Of a DNA stretch of 64,000 bases, positions 1 to 14,697 are shown piece after piece. Below the pieces are notes generated by a model that saw nothing but the letters and a program-made list of their open reading frames with translations, was not told the DNA's origin and did no database searches. How positions within the stretch are numbered: the stretch's first letter is position 1; each line of letters begins with the position of its first letter. The translations under genes and the position numbers were made by a program. The DNA lies in NCBI GenBank assembly GCA_018398805.1, contig JAGFBZ010000259.1:1-64000 (forward strand), read 5' to 3'. This DNA comes from Hirundichthys speculiger (taxonomy: Eukaryota; Chordata; Actinopteri; Beloniformes; Exocoetidae).

Positions 1-3000
1 AGGACCGGTGCAGAGACCTCAGGACTGGACTAATATGGTCGTATCTCCTGGTTCTAGTCAGGACCAGTGCAGAGACCTCAGGACTGGACTAATATGGTCG
101 TATCTCCTGGTTCTAGTCAGGACCAGTGCAGAGACCTCAGGACTGGACTAATATGGTCGTATCTCCTGGGTTCTAGTCAGGACCAGTGCAGAGACCTCAG
201 GACTGGACTAATATGGTCGTATTTCCTGGTTCTAGTCAGGACCAGTGCAGAGACCTCAGGACTGGACTAATATGGTCGTATTTCCTGGTTCTAGTCAGGA
301 CCGGTGCAGAGACCTCAGGACTGGACTAATATGGTCGTATCTCCTGGTTCTAGTCAGGACCAGTGCAGAGACCTCAGGACTGGACTAATATGGTCGTATC
401 TCCTGGTTCTAGTCAGGACCAGTGCAGAGACCTCAGGACTGGACTAATACGGTCGTATCTCCTGGTTCTAGTCAGGACCAGTGCAGAGACCTCAGGACTG
501 GACTAATATGGTCGTATCTCCTGGTTCTAGTCAGGACCAGTGCAGAGACCTCAGGACTGGACTAATATGGTCGTATCTCCTGGTTCTAGTCAGGACCGGT
601 GCAGAGACCTCAGGACTGGACTAATATGGTCGTATCTCCTGGTTCTAGTCAGGACCAGTGCAGAGACCTCAGGACTGGACTAATGGTCGTATCCTGGTTC
701 TAGTCAGGACCGGTGCAGAGACCTCAGGACTGGACTAATATGGTCGTATCTCCTGGTTCTAGTCAGGACCGGTGCAGAGACCTCAGGACTGGACTAATAT
801 GGTCGTATCTCCTGGTTCTAGTCAGGACCAGTGCAGAGACCTCAGGACTGGACTAATATGGTCGTATCTCCTGGTTCTAGTCAGGACCAGTGCAGAGACC
901 TCAGGACTGGACTAATATGGTCGTATCTCCTGGTTCTAGTCAGGACCGGTGCAGAGACCTCAGGACTGGACTAATATGGTCGTATTTCCTGGTTCTAGTC
1001 AGGACCGGTGCAGAGACCTCAGGACTGGACTAATATGGTCGTATCTCCTGGTTCTAGTCAGGACCGGTGCAGAGACCTCAGGACTGGACTAATATGGTCG
1101 TATTTCCTGGTTCTAGTCAGGACCAGTGCAGAGACCTCAGGACTGGACTAATATGGTCGTATCTCCTGGTTCTAGTCAGGACCAGTGCAGAGACCTCAGG
1201 ACTGGACTAATATGGTCGTATCTCCTGGTTCTAGTCAGGACCAGTGCAGAGACCTCAGGACTGGACTAATATGGTCGTATCTCCTGGTTCTAGTCAGGAC
1301 CAGTGCAGAGACCTCAGGACTGGACTAATATGGTCGTATCTCCTGGTTCTAGTCAGGACCAGTGCAGAGACCTCAGGACTGGACTAATATGGTCGTATCT
1401 CCTGGTTCTAGTCAGGACCGGTGCAGAGACCTCAGGACTGGACTAATATGGTCGTATCTCCTGGTTCTAGTCAGGACCAGTGCAGAGACCTCAGGACTGG
1501 ACTAATATGGTCGTATCTCCTGGTTCTAGTCAGGACCAGTGCAGAGACCTCAGGACTGGACTAATATGGTCGTATCTCCTGGTTCTAGTCAGGACCAGTG
1601 CAGAGACCTCAGGACTGGACTAATATGGTCGTATCTCCTGGTTCTAGTCAGGACCAGTGCAGAGACCTCAGGACTGGACTAATATGGTCGTATCTCCTGG
1701 TTCTAGTCAGGACCAGTGCAGAGACCTCAGGACTGGACTAATGGTCGTATTCTCCTGGTTCTAGTCAGGACCAGTGCAGAGACCTCAGGACTGGACTAAT
1801 ATGGTCGTATTTCCTGGTTCTAGTCAGGACCAGTGCAGAGACCTCAGGACTGGACTAATATGGTCGTATCTCCTGGTTCTAGTCAGGACCGGTGCAGAGA
1901 CCTCAGGACTGGACTAATATGGTCGTATTTCCTGGTTCTAGTCAGGACCGGTGCAGAGACCTCAGGACTGGACTAATATGGTCGTATCTCCTGGTTCTAG
2001 TCAGGACCAGTGCAGAGACCTCAGGACTGGACTAATATGGTCGTATCTCCTGGTTCTAGTCAGGACCGGTGCAGAGACCTCAGGACTGGACTAATATGGT
2101 CGTATCTCCTGGTTCTAGTCAGGACCAGTGCAGAGACCTCAGGACTGGACTAATATGGTCGTATCTCCTGGTTCTAGTCAGGACCGGTGCAGAGACCTCA
2201 GGACTGGACTAATATGGTCGTATCTCCTGGTTCTAGTCAGGACCAGTGCAGAGACCTCAGGACTGGACTAATATGGTCGTATTTCCTGGTTCTAGTCAGG
2301 ACCAGTGCAGAGACCTCAGGACTGGACTAATATGGTCGTATCTCCTGGTTCTAGTCAGGACCAGTGCAGAGACCTCAGGACTGGACTAATATGGTCGTAT
2401 CTCCTGGTTCTAGTCAGGACCAGTGCAGAGACCTCAGGACTGGACTAATATGGTCGTATCTCCTGGTTCTAGTCAGGACCGGTGCAGAGACCTCAGGACT
2501 GGACTAATATGGTCGTATTTCCTGGTTCTAGTCAGGACCGGTGCAGAGACCTCAGGACTGGACTAATATGGTCGTATCTCCTGGTTCTAGTCAGGACCGG
2601 TGCAGAGACCTCAGGACTGGACTAATATGGTCGTATTTCCTGGTTCTAGTCAGGACCAGTGCAGAGACCTCAGGACTGGACTAATATGGTCGTATCTCCT
2701 GGTTCTAGTCAGGACCAGTGCAGAGACCTCAGGACTGGACTAATATGGTCGTATCTCCTGGTTCTAGTCAGGACCAGTGCAGAGACCTCAGGACTGGACT
2801 AATATGGTCGTATCTCCTGGTTCTAGTCAGGACCAGTGCAGAGACCTCAGGACTGGACTAATATGGTCGTATCTCCTGGTTCTAGTCAGGACCAGTGCAG
2901 AGACCTCAGGACTGGACTAATATGGTCGTATCTCCTGGTTCTAGTCAGGACCAGTGCAGAGACCTCAGGACTGGACTAATATGGTCGTATCTCCTGGTTC

Positions 3001-6000
3001 TAGTCAGGACCAGTGCAGAGACCTCAGGACTGGACTAATATGGTCGTATCTCCTGGTTCTAGTCAGGACCGGTGCAGAGACCTCAGGACTGGACTAATAT
3101 GGTCGTATCTCCTGGTTCTAGTCAGGACCAGTGCAGAGACCTCAGGACTGGACTAATATGGTCGTATTCCTGGTTCTAGTCAGGACCAGTGCAGAGACCT
3201 CAGGACTGGACTAATATGGTCGTATATCTCCTGGTTCTAGTCAGGACCAGTGCAGAGACCTCAGGACTGGACTAATATGGTCGTATCTCCTGGTTCTAGT
3301 CAGGACCAGTGCAGAGACCTCAGGACTGGACTAATATGGTCGTATTTCCTGGTTCTAGTCAGGACCGGTGCAGAGACCTCAGGACTGGACTAATATGGTC
3401 GTATCTCCTGGTTCTAGTCAGGACCAGTGCAGAGACCTCAGGACTGGACTAATATGGTCGTATTTCCTGGTTCTAGTCAGGACCAGTGCAGAGACCTCAG
3501 GACTGGACTAATACGGTCGTATCTCCTGGTTCTAGTCAGGACCAGTGCAGAGACCTCAGGACTGGACTAATATGGTCGTATCTCCTGGTTCTAGTCAGGA
3601 CCAGTGCAGAGACCTCAGGACTGGACTAATATGGTCGTATCTCCTGGTTCTAGTCAGGACCAGTGCAGAGACCTCAGGACTGGACTAATATGGTCGTATC
3701 TCCTGGTTCTAGTCAGGACCAGTGCAGAGACCTCAGGACTGGACTAATATGGTCGTATCTCCTGGTTCTAGTCAGGACCAGTGCAGAGACCTCAGGACTG
3801 GACTAATATGGTCGTATCTCCTGGTTCTAGTCAGGACCAGTGCAGAGACCTCAGGACTGGACTAATATGGTCGTATCTCCTGGTTCTAGTCAGGACCAGT
3901 GCAGAGACCTCAGGACTGGACTAATATGGTCGTATTTCCTGGTTCTAGTCAGGACCAGTGCAGAGACCTCAGGACTGGACTAATATGGTCGTATTTCCTG
4001 GTTCTAGTCAGGACCGGTGCAGAGACCTCAGGACTGGACTAATATGGTCGTATCTCCTGGTTCTAGTCAGGACCAGTGCAGAGACCTCAGGACTGGACTA
4101 ATATGGTCGTATCTCCTGGTTCTAGTCAGGACCGGTGCAGAGACCTCAGGACTGGACTAATATGGTCGTATCTCCTGGTTCTAGTCAGGACCAGTGCAGA
4201 GACCTCAGGACTGGACTAATATGGTCGTATCTCCTGGTTCTAGTCAGGACCGGTGCAGAGACCTCAGGACTGGACTAATATGGTCGTATTTCCTGGTTCT
4301 AGTCAGGACCAGTGCAGAGACCTCAGGACTGGACTAATATGGTCGTATTTCCTGGTTCTAGTCAGGACCAGTGCAGAGACCTCAGGACTGGACTAATATG
4401 GTCGTATCTCCTGGTTCTAGTCAGGACCAGTGCAGAGACCTCAGGACTGGACTAATATGGTCGTATTTCCTGGTTCTAGTCAGGACCAGTGCAGAGACCT
4501 CAGGACTGGACTAATATGGTCGTATCTCCTGGTTCTAGTCAGGACCGGTGCAGAGACCTCAGGACTGGACTAATATGGTCGTATCTCCTGGTTCTAGTCA
4601 GGACCAGTGCAGAGACCTCAGGACTGGACTAATATGGTCGTATTTCCTGGTTCTAGTCAGGACCAGTGCAGAGACCTCAGGACTGGACTAATATGGTCGT
4701 ATCTCCTGGTTCTAGTCAGGACCAGTGCAGAGACCTCAGGACTGGACTAATATGGTCGTATCTCCTGGTTCTAGTCAGGACCGGTGCAGAGACCTCAGGA
4801 CTGGACTAATATGGTCGTATCTCCTGGTTCTAGTCAGGACCAGTGCAGAGACCTCAGGACTGGACTAATATGGTCGTATCTCCTGGTTCTAGTCAGGACC
4901 AGTGCAGAGACCTCAGGACTGGACTAATATGGTCGTATCTCCTGGTTCTAGTCAGGACCAGTGCAGAGACCTCAGGACTGGACTAATATGGTCGTATCTC
5001 CTGGTTCTAGTCAGGACCAGTGCAGAGACCTCAGGACTGGACTAATATGGTCGTATCTCCTGGTTCTAGTCAGGACCAGTGCAGAGACCTCAGGACTGGA
5101 CTAATATGGTCGTATCTCCTGGTTCTAGTCAGGACCGGTGCAGAGACCTCAGGACTGGACTAATATGGTCGTATCTCCTGGTTCTAGTCAGGACCAGTGC
5201 AGAGACCTCAGGACTGGACTAATGGGTCGTATCTCCTGGTTCTAGTCAGGACCAGTGCAGAGACCTCAGGACTGGACTAATATGGTCGTATTCCTGGTTC
5301 TAGTCAGGACCAGTGCAGAGACCTCAGGACTGGACTAATATGGTCGTATCTCCTGGTTCTAGTCAGGACCAGTGCAGAGACCTCAGGACTGGACTAATAT
5401 GGTCGTATCTCCTGGTTCTAGTCAGGACCAGTGCAGAGACCTCAGGACTGGACTAATGGTCGTATCTCCTGGTTCTAGTCAGGACCAGTGCAGAGACCTC
5501 AGGACTGGACTAATATGGTCGTATCTCCTGGTTCTAGTCAGGACCAGTGCAGAGACCTCAGGACTGGACTAATATGGTCGTATTTCCTGGTTCTAGTCAG
5601 GACCAGTGCAGAGACCTCAGGACTGGACTAATATGGTCGTATCTCCTGGTTCTAGTCAGGACCAGTGCAGAGACCTCAGGACTGGACTAATATGGTCGTA
5701 TTTCCTGGTTCTAGTCAGGACCGGTGCAGAGACCTCAGGACTGGACTAATATGGTCGTATCTCCTGGTTCTAGTCAGGACCAGTGCAGAGACCTCAGGAC
5801 TGGACTAATATGGTCGTATCTCCTGGTTCTAGTCAGGACCAGTGCAGAGACCTCAGGACTGGACTAATATGGTCGTATCTCCTGGTTCTAGTCAGGACCG
5901 GTGCAGAGACCTCAGGACTGGACTAATATGGTCGTATTTCCTGGTTCTAGTCAGGACCAGTGCAGAGACCTCAGGACTGGACTAATATGGTCGTATCTCC

Positions 6001-9000
6001 TGGTTCTAGTCAGGACCAGTGCAGAGACCTCAGGACTGGACTAATATGGTCGTATCTCCTGGTTCTAGTCAGGACCAGTGCAGAGACCTCAGGACTGGAC
6101 TAATATGGTCGTATCTCCTGGTTCTAGTCAGGACCAGTGCAGAGACCTCAGGACTGGACTAATATGGTCGTATTTCCTGGTTCTAGTCAGGACCAGTGCA
6201 GAGACCTCAGGACTGGACTAATATGGTCGTATCTCCTGGTTCTAGTCAGGACCAGTGCAGAGACCTCAGGACTGGACTAATATGGTCGTATCTCCTGGTT
6301 CTAGTCAGGACCAGTGCAGAGACCTCAGGACTGGACTAATATGGTCGTATCTCCTGGTTCTAGTCAGGACCAGTGCAGAGACCTCAGGACTGGACTAATA
6401 TGGTCGTATTTCCTGGTTCTAGTCAGGACCAGTGCAGAGACCTCAGGACTGGACTAATATGGTCGTATCTCCTGGTTCTAGTCAGGACCGGTGCAGAGAC
6501 CTCAGGACTGGACTAATATGGTCGTATCTCCTGGTTCTAGTCAGGACCAGTGCAGAGACCTCAGGACTGGACTAATATGGTCGTATCTCCTGGTTCTAGT
6601 CAGGACCAGTGCAGAGACCTCAGGACTGGACTAATATGGTCGTATCTCCTGGTTCTAGTCAGGACCAGTGCAGAGACCTCAGGACTGGACTAATATGGTC
6701 GTATCTCCTGGTTCTAGTCAGGACCAGTGCAGAGACCTCAGGACTGGACTAATATGGTCGTATCTCCTGGTTCTAGTCAGGACCGGTGCAGAGACCTCAG
6801 GACTGGACTAATATGGTCGTATTTCCTGGTTCTAGTCAGGACCGGTGCAGAGACCTCAGGACTGGACTAATATGGTCGTATCTCCTGGTTCTAGTCAGGA
6901 CCGGTGCAGAGACCTCAGGACTGGACTAATATGGTCGTATCTCCTGGTTCTAGTCAGGACCAGTGCAGAGACCTCAGGACTGGACTAATATGGTCGTATC
7001 TCCTGGTTCTAGTCAGGACCAGTGCAGAGACCTCAGGACTGGACTAATATGGTCGTATCTCCTGGTTCTAGTCAGGACCAGTGCAGAGACCTCAGGACTG
7101 GACTAATATGGTCGTATCTCCTGGTTCTAGTCAGGACCAGTGCAGAGACCTCAGGACTGGACTAATATGGTCGTATCTCCTGGTTCTAGTCAGGACCAGT
7201 GCAGAGACCTCAGGACTGGACTAATATGGTCGTATCTCCTGGTTCTAGTCAGGACCAGTGCAGAGACCTCAGGACTGGACTAATATGGTCGTATCTCCTG
7301 GTTCTAGTCAGGACCAGTGCAGAGACCTCAGGACTGGACTAATATGGTCGTATCTCCTGGTTCTAGTCAGGACCAGTGCAGAGACCTCAGGACTGGACTA
7401 ATATGGTCGTATCTCCTGGTTCTAGTCAGGACCGGTGCAGAGACCTCAGGACTGGACTAATATGGTCGTATCTCCTGGTTCTAGTCAGGACCGGTGCAGA
7501 GACCTCAGGACTGGACTAATATGGTCGTATTCTCCTGGTTCTAGTCAGGACCAGTGCAGAGACCTCAGGACTGGACTAATATGGTCGTATCTCCTGGTTC
7601 TAGTCAGGACCAGTGCAGAGACCTCAGGACTGGACTAATATGGTCGTATCTCCTGGTTCTAGTCAGGACCAGTGCAGAGACCTCAGGACTGGACTAATAT
7701 GGTCGTATCTCCTGGTTCTAGTCAGGACCGGTGCAGAGACCTCAGGACTGGACTAATACGGTCGTATCTCCTGGTTCTAGTCAGGACCAGTGCAGAGACC
7801 TCAGGACTGGACTAATATGGTCGTATCTCCTGGTTCTAGTCAGGACCGGTGCAGAGACCTCAGGACTGGACTAATATGGTCGTATTTCCTGGTTCTAGTC
7901 AGGACCGGTGCAGAGACCTCAGGACTGGACTAATATGGTCGTATCTCCTGGTTCTAGTCAGGACCAGTGCAGAGACCTCAGGACTGGACTAATATGGTCG
8001 TATCTCCTGGTTCTAGTCAGGACCGGTGCAGAGACCTCAGGACTGGACTAATATGGTCGTATCTCCTGGTTCTAGTCAGGACCAGTGCAGAGACCTCAGG
8101 ACTGGACTAATATGGTCGTATCTCCTGGTTCTAGTCAGGACCGGTGCAGAGACCTCAGGACAGGACTGGACTAATATGGTCGTATTTCCTGGTTCTAGTC
8201 AGGACCGGTGCAGAGACCTCAGGACTGGACTAATATGGTCGTATCTCCTGGTTCTAGTCAGGACCAGTGCAGAGACCTCAGGACTGGACTAATATGGTCG
8301 TATCTCCTGGTTCTAGTCAGGACCAGTGCAGAGACCTCAGGACTGGACTAATATGGTCGTATCTCCTGGTTCTAGTCAGGACCAGTGCAGAGACCTCAGG
8401 ACTGGACTAATATGGTCGTATCTCCTGGTTCTAGTCAGGACCAGTGCAGAGACCTCAGGACTGGACTAATATGGTCGTATCTCCTGGTTCTAGTCAGGAC
8501 CGGTGCAGAGACCTCAGGACTGGACTAATATGGTCGTATCTCCTGGTTCTAGTCAGGACCAGTGCAGAGACCTCAGGACTGGACTAATATGGTCGTATCT
8601 CCTGGTTCTAGTCAGGACCGGTGCAGAGACCTCAGGACTGGACTAATACGGTCGTATCTCCTGGTTCTAGTCAGGACCAGTGCAGAGACCTCAGGACTGG
8701 ACTAATATGGTCGTATATCTCCTGGTTCTAGTCAGGACCAGTGCAGAGACCTCAGGACTGGACTAATATGGTCGTATCTCCTGGTTCTAGTCAGGACCAG
8801 TGCAGAGACCTCAGGACTGGACTAATGTCGTCATATCTCCTGGTTCTAGTCAGGACCAGTGCAGAGACCTCAGGACTGGACTAATATGGTCGTATCTCCT
8901 GGTTCTAGTCAGGACCAGTGCAGAGACCTCAGGACTGGACTAATATGGTCGTATCTCCTGGTTCTAGTCAGGACCAGTGCAGAGACCTCAGGACTGGACT

Positions 9001-12000
9001 AATATGGTCGTATTTCCTGGTTCTAGTCAGGACCAGTGCAGAGACCTCAGGACTGGACTAATATGGTCGTATCTCCTGGTTCTAGTCAGGACCGGTGCAG
9101 AGACCTCAGGACTGGACTAATATGGTCGTATCTCCTGGTTCTAGTCAGGACCGGTGCAGAGACCTCAGGACTGGACTAATATGGTCGTATTTCCTGGTTC
9201 TAGTCAGGACCGGTGCAGAGACCTCAGGACTGGACTAATATGGTCGTATCTCCTGGTTCTAGTCAGGACCGGTGCAGAGACCTCAGGACTGGACTAATAT
9301 GGTCGTATCTCCTGGTTCTAGTCAGGACCAGTGCAGAGACCTCAGGACTGGACTAATATGGTCGTATTTCCTGGTTCTAGTCAGGACCGGTGCAGAGACC
9401 TCAGGACTGGACTAATATGGTCGTATCTCCTGGTTCTAGTCAGGACCGGTGCAGAGACCTCAGGACTGGACTAATATGGTCGTATCTCCTGGTTCTAGTC
9501 AGGACCAGTGCAGAGACCTCAGGACTGGACTAATATGGTCGTATCTCCTGGTTCTAGTCAGGACCAGTGCAGAGACCTCAGGACTGGACTAATGGTCGTA
9601 TCTCCTGGTTCTAGTCAGGACCAGTGCAGAGACCTCAGGACTGGACTAATATGGTCGTATCTCCTGGTTCTAGTCAGGACCAGTGCAGAGACCTCAGGAC
9701 TGGACTAATATGGTCGTATCTCCTGGTTCTAGTCAGGACCAGTGCAGAGACCTCAGGACTGGACTAATGGTCGTATCTCCTGGTTCTAGTCAGGACCGGT
9801 GCAGAGACCTCAGGACTGGACTAATATGGTCGTATCTCCTGGTTCTAGTCAGGACCAGTGCAGAGACCTCAGGACTGGACTAATATGGTCGTATCTCCTG
9901 GTTCTAGTCAGGACCGGTGCAGAGACCTCAGGACTGGACTAATATGGTCGTATCTCCTGGTTCTAGTCAGGACCAGTGCAGAGACCTCAGGACTGGACTA
10001 ATATGGTCGTATCTCCTGGTTCTAGTCAGGACCGGTGCAGAGACCTCAGGACTGGACTAATATGGTCGTATCTCCTGGTTCTAGTCAGGACCAGTGCAGA
10101 GACCTCAGGACTGGACTAATATGGTCGTATTTCCTGGTTCTAGTCAGGACCGGTGCAGAGACCTCAGGACTGGACTAATATGGTCGTATCTCCTGGTTCT
10201 AGTCAGGACCAGTGCAGAGACCTCAGGACTGGACTAATATGGTCGTATCTCCTGGTTCTAGTCAGGACCGGTGCAGAGACCTCAGGACTGGACTAATATG
10301 GTCGTATCTCCTGGTTCTAGTCAGGACCCAGTGCAGAGACCTCAGGACTGGACTAATATGGTCGTATTCTCCTGGTTCTAGTCAGGACCAGTGCAGAGGA
10401 CCTCAGGACTGGACTAATATGGTCGTATCTCCTGGTTCTAGTCAGGACCAGTGCAGAGACCTCAGGACTGGACTAATATGGTCGTATTTCCTGGTTCTAG
10501 TCAGGACCAGTGCAGAGACCTCAGGACTGGACTAATATGGTCGTATCTCCTGGTTCTAGTCAGGACCGGTGCAGAGACCTCAGGACTGGACTAATACGGT
10601 CGTATCTCCTGGTTCTAGTCAGGACCAGTGCAGAGACCTCAGGACTGGACTAATATGGTCGTATCTCCTGGTTCTAGTCAGGACCGGTGCAGAGACCTCA
10701 GGACTGGACTAATATGGTCGTATCTCCTGGTTCTAGTCAGGACCAGTGCAGAGACCTCAGGACTGGACTAATATGGTCGTATCTCCTGGTTCTAGTCAGG
10801 ACCGGTGCAGAGACCTCAGGACTGGACTAATATGGTCGTATTTCCTGGTTCTAGTCAGGACCGGTGCAGAGACCTCAGGACTGGACTAATATGGTCGTAT
10901 CTCCTGGTTCTAGTCAGGACCAGTGCAGAGACCTCAGGACTGGACTAATATGGTCGTATTCCTGGTTCTAGTCAGGACCGGTGCAGAGACCTCAGGACTG
11001 GACTAATATGGTCGTATCTCCTGGTTCTAGTCAGGACCGGTGCAGAGACCTCAGGACTGGACTAATATGGTCGTATCTCCTGGTTCTAGTCAGGACCGGT
11101 GCAGAGACCTCAGGACTGGACTAATATGGTCGTATCTCCTGGTTCTAGTCAGGACCAGTGCAGAGACCTCAGGACTGGACTAATATGGTCGTATTCCTGG
11201 TTCTAGTCAGGACCGGTGCAGAGACCTCAGGACTGGACTAATATGGTCGTATCTCCTGGTTCTAGTCAGGACCAGTGCAGAGACCTCAGGACTGGACTAA
11301 TATGGTCGTATTCTCCTGGTTCTAGTCAGGACCGGTGCAGAGACCTCAGGACTGGACTAATATGGTCGTATCTCCTGGTTCTAGTCAGGACCAGTGCAGA
11401 GACCTCAGGACTGGACTAATATGGTCGTATCTCCTGGTTCTAGTCAGGACCAGTGCAGAGGACCTCAGGACTGGACTAATATGGTCGTATCTCCTGGTTC
11501 TAGTCAGGACCAGTGCAGAGACCTCAGGACTGGACTAATATGGTCGTATCTCCTGGTTCTAGTCAGGACCGGTGCAGAGACCTCAGGACTGGACTAATAT
11601 GGTCGTATTTCCTGGTTCTAGTCAGGACCGGTGCAGAGACCTCAGGACTGGACTAATATGGTCGTATCTCCTGGTTCTAGTCAGGACCGGTGCAGAGACC
11701 TCAGGACTGGACTAATATGGTCGTATCTCCTGGTTCTAGTCAGGACCGGTGCAGAGACCTCAGGACTGGACTAATATGGTCGTATCTCCTGGTTCTAGTC
11801 AGGACCGGTGCAGAGACCTCAGGACTGGACTAATATGGTCGTATTTCCTGGTTCTAGTCAGGACCGGTGCAGAGACCTCAGGACTGGACTAATATGGTCG
11901 TAGTTCCTGGTTCTAGTCAGGACCGGTGCAGAGACCTCAGGACTGGACTAATATGGTCGTATCTCCTGGTTCTAGTCAGGACCGGTGCAGAGACCTCAGG

Positions 12001-14697
12001 ACTGGACTAATATGGTCGTATCTCCTGGTTCTAGTCAGGACCGGTGCAGAGACCTCAGGACTGGACTAATATGGTCGTATCTCCTGGTTCTAGTCAGGAC
12101 CGGTGCAGAGACCTCAGGACTGGACTAATATGGTCGTATCTCCTGGTTCTAGTCAGGACCGGTGCAGAGACCTCAGGACTGGACTAATATGGTCGTATTT
12201 CCTGGTTCTAGTCAGGACCAGTGCAGAGACCTCAGGACTGGACTAATATGGTCGTATCTCCTGGTTCTAGTCAGGACCGGTGCAGAGACCTCAGGACTGG
12301 ACTAATATGGTCGTATTTCCTGGTTCTAGTCAGGACCAGTGCAGAGACCTCAGGACTGGACTAATATGGTCGTATTTCCTGGTTCTAGTCAGGACCGGTG
12401 CAGAGACCTCAGGACTGGACTAATATGGTCGTATCTCCTGGTTCTAGTCAGGACCGGTGCAGAGACCTCAGGACTGGACTAATATGGTCGTATCTCCTGG
12501 TTCTAGTCAGGACCGGTGCAGAGACCTCAGGACTGGACTAATATGGTCGTATCTCCTGGTTCTAGTCAGGACCAGTGCAGAGACCTCAGGACTGGACTAA
12601 TATGGTCGTATCTCCTGGTTCTAGTCAGGACCAGTGCAGAGACCTCAGGACTGGACTAATATGGTCGTATTTCCTGGTTCTAGTCAGGACCGGTGCAGAG
12701 ACCTCAGGACTGGACTAATATGGTCGTATCTCCTGGTTCTAGTCAGGACCGGTGCAGAGACCTCAGGACTGGACTAATATGGTCGTATTTCCTGGTTCTA
12801 GTCAGGACCAGTGCAGAGACCTCAGGACTGGACTAATATGGTCGTATTTCCTGGTTCTAGTCAGGACCAGTGCAGAGACCTCAGGACTGGACTAATGGTC
12901 GTATCTCCTGGTTCTAGTCAGGACCAGTGCAGAGACCTCAGGACTGGACTAATATGGTCGTATCTCCTGGTTCTAGTCAGGACCAGTGCAGAGACCTCAG
13001 GACTGGACTAATATGGTCGTATTTCCTGGTTCTAGTCAGGACCGGTGCAGAGACCTCAGGACTGGACTAATATGGTCGTATTTCCTGGTTCTAGTCAGGA
13101 CCAGTGCAGAGACCTCAGGACTGGACTAATATGGTCGTATTTCCTGGTTCTAGTCAGGACCGGTGCAGAGACCTCAGGACTGGACTAATATGGTCGTATC
13201 TCCTGGTTCTAGTCAGGACCCGTGCAGAGACCTCAGGACTGGACTAATATGGTCGTATCTCCTGGTTCTAGTCAGGACCAGTGCAGAGACCTCAGGACTG
13301 GACTAATATGGTCGTATTTCCTGGTTCTAGTCAGGACCGGTGCAGAGACCTCAGGACTGGACTAATATGGTCGTATTTCCTGGTTCTAGTCAGGACCAGT
13401 GCAGAGACCTCAGGACTGGACTAATATGGTCGTATCTCCTGGTTCTAGTCAGGACCGGTGCAGAGACCTCAGGACTGGACTAATATGGTCGTATCTCCTG
13501 GTTCTAGTCAGGACCGGTGCAGAGACCTCAGGACTGGACTAATATGGTCGTATTTCCTGGTTCTAGTCAGGACCGGTGCAGAGACCTCAGGACTGGACTA
13601 ATATGGTCGTATTTCCTGGTTCTAGTCAGGACCAGTGCAGAGACCTCAGGACTGGACTAATATGGTCGTATCTCCTGGTTCTAGTCAGGACCAGTGCAGA
13701 GACCTCAGGACTGGACTAATATGGTCGTATCTCCTGGTTCTAGTCAGGACCGGTGCAGAGACCTCAGGACTGGACTAATATGGTCGTATTTCCTGGTTCT
13801 AGTCAGGACCAGTGCAGAGACCTCAGGACTGGACTAATATGGTCGTATTTCCTGGTTCTAGTCAGGACCGGTGCAGAGACCTCAGGACTGGACTAATATG
13901 GTCGTATCTCCTGGTTCTAGTCAGGACCAGTGCAGAGACCTCAGGACTGGACTAATATGGTCGTATCTCCTGGTTCTAGTCAGGACCGGTGCAGAGACCT
14001 CAGGACTGGACTAATATGGTCGTATTTCCTGGTTCTAGTCAGGACCGGTGCAGAGACCTCAGGACTGGACTAATATGGTCGTATCTCCTGGTTCTAGTCA
14101 GGACCGGTGCAGAGACCTCAGGACTGGACTAATATGGTCGTATCTCCTGGTTCTAGTCAGGACCAGTGCAGAGACCTCAGGACTGGACTAATATGGTCGT
14201 ATTCTCCTGGTTCTAGTCAGGACCCAGTGCAGAGACCTCAGGACTGGACTAATATGGTCGTATTCCTGGTTCTAGTCAGGACCAGTGCAGAGACCTCAGG
14301 ACTGGACTAATATGGTCGTATTTCCTGGTTCTAGTCAGGACCAGTGCAGAGACCTCAGGACTGGACTAATATGGTCGTATTTCCTGGTTCTAGTCAGGAC
14401 CAGTGCAGAGACCTCAGGACTGGACTAATATGGTCATATCTCCTGGTTCTAGTCAGGACCGGTGCAGAGACCTCAGGACTGGACTAATATGGTCATATTT
14501 CCTGGTTCTAGTCAGGACCAGTGCAGAGACCTCAGGACTGGACTAATATGGTCATATCTCCTGGTTCTAGTCAGGACCAGTGCAGAGACCTCAGGACTGG
14601 AACAAATACGGTCGTATATCCTGGTTCTAGTCAGGACCAGTGCAGAGACCTCAGGACTGGACTAATATGGTCATATCTCCTGGTTCTATTTAGGACT
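1..14697. repeat. 59-bp tandem minisatellite array, about 249 units
   Basis: A head-to-tail array of a 59-bp unit fills the first 14.7 kb and enters from beyond the left edge. The unit contains CAGAGACCTCAGGACTGGAC and CTGGTTCTAGTCAGGACC. Copies are nearly identical. The recurrent variants are A/G in ACCRGTG, C/T in GTATYTCC, T/C in TAATAYGGTC, small length changes (TAATGGTC; GTATTCTCC) and an 8-bp duplication near 8,160. The last few units (from about 14,430) diverge, with GTCATAT replacing GTCGTAT, and the array stops near 14,697. Short open frames occur because 59 is not a multiple of 3 and the unit has few stops; they are not genes. Family unknown to me. Confidence 0.97.

Noticed and set aside
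1..14697. CRISPR-like or spacer-bearing array
   Set aside because: Units are contiguous and uniform with no variable spacers, and the context is a vertebrate genome.
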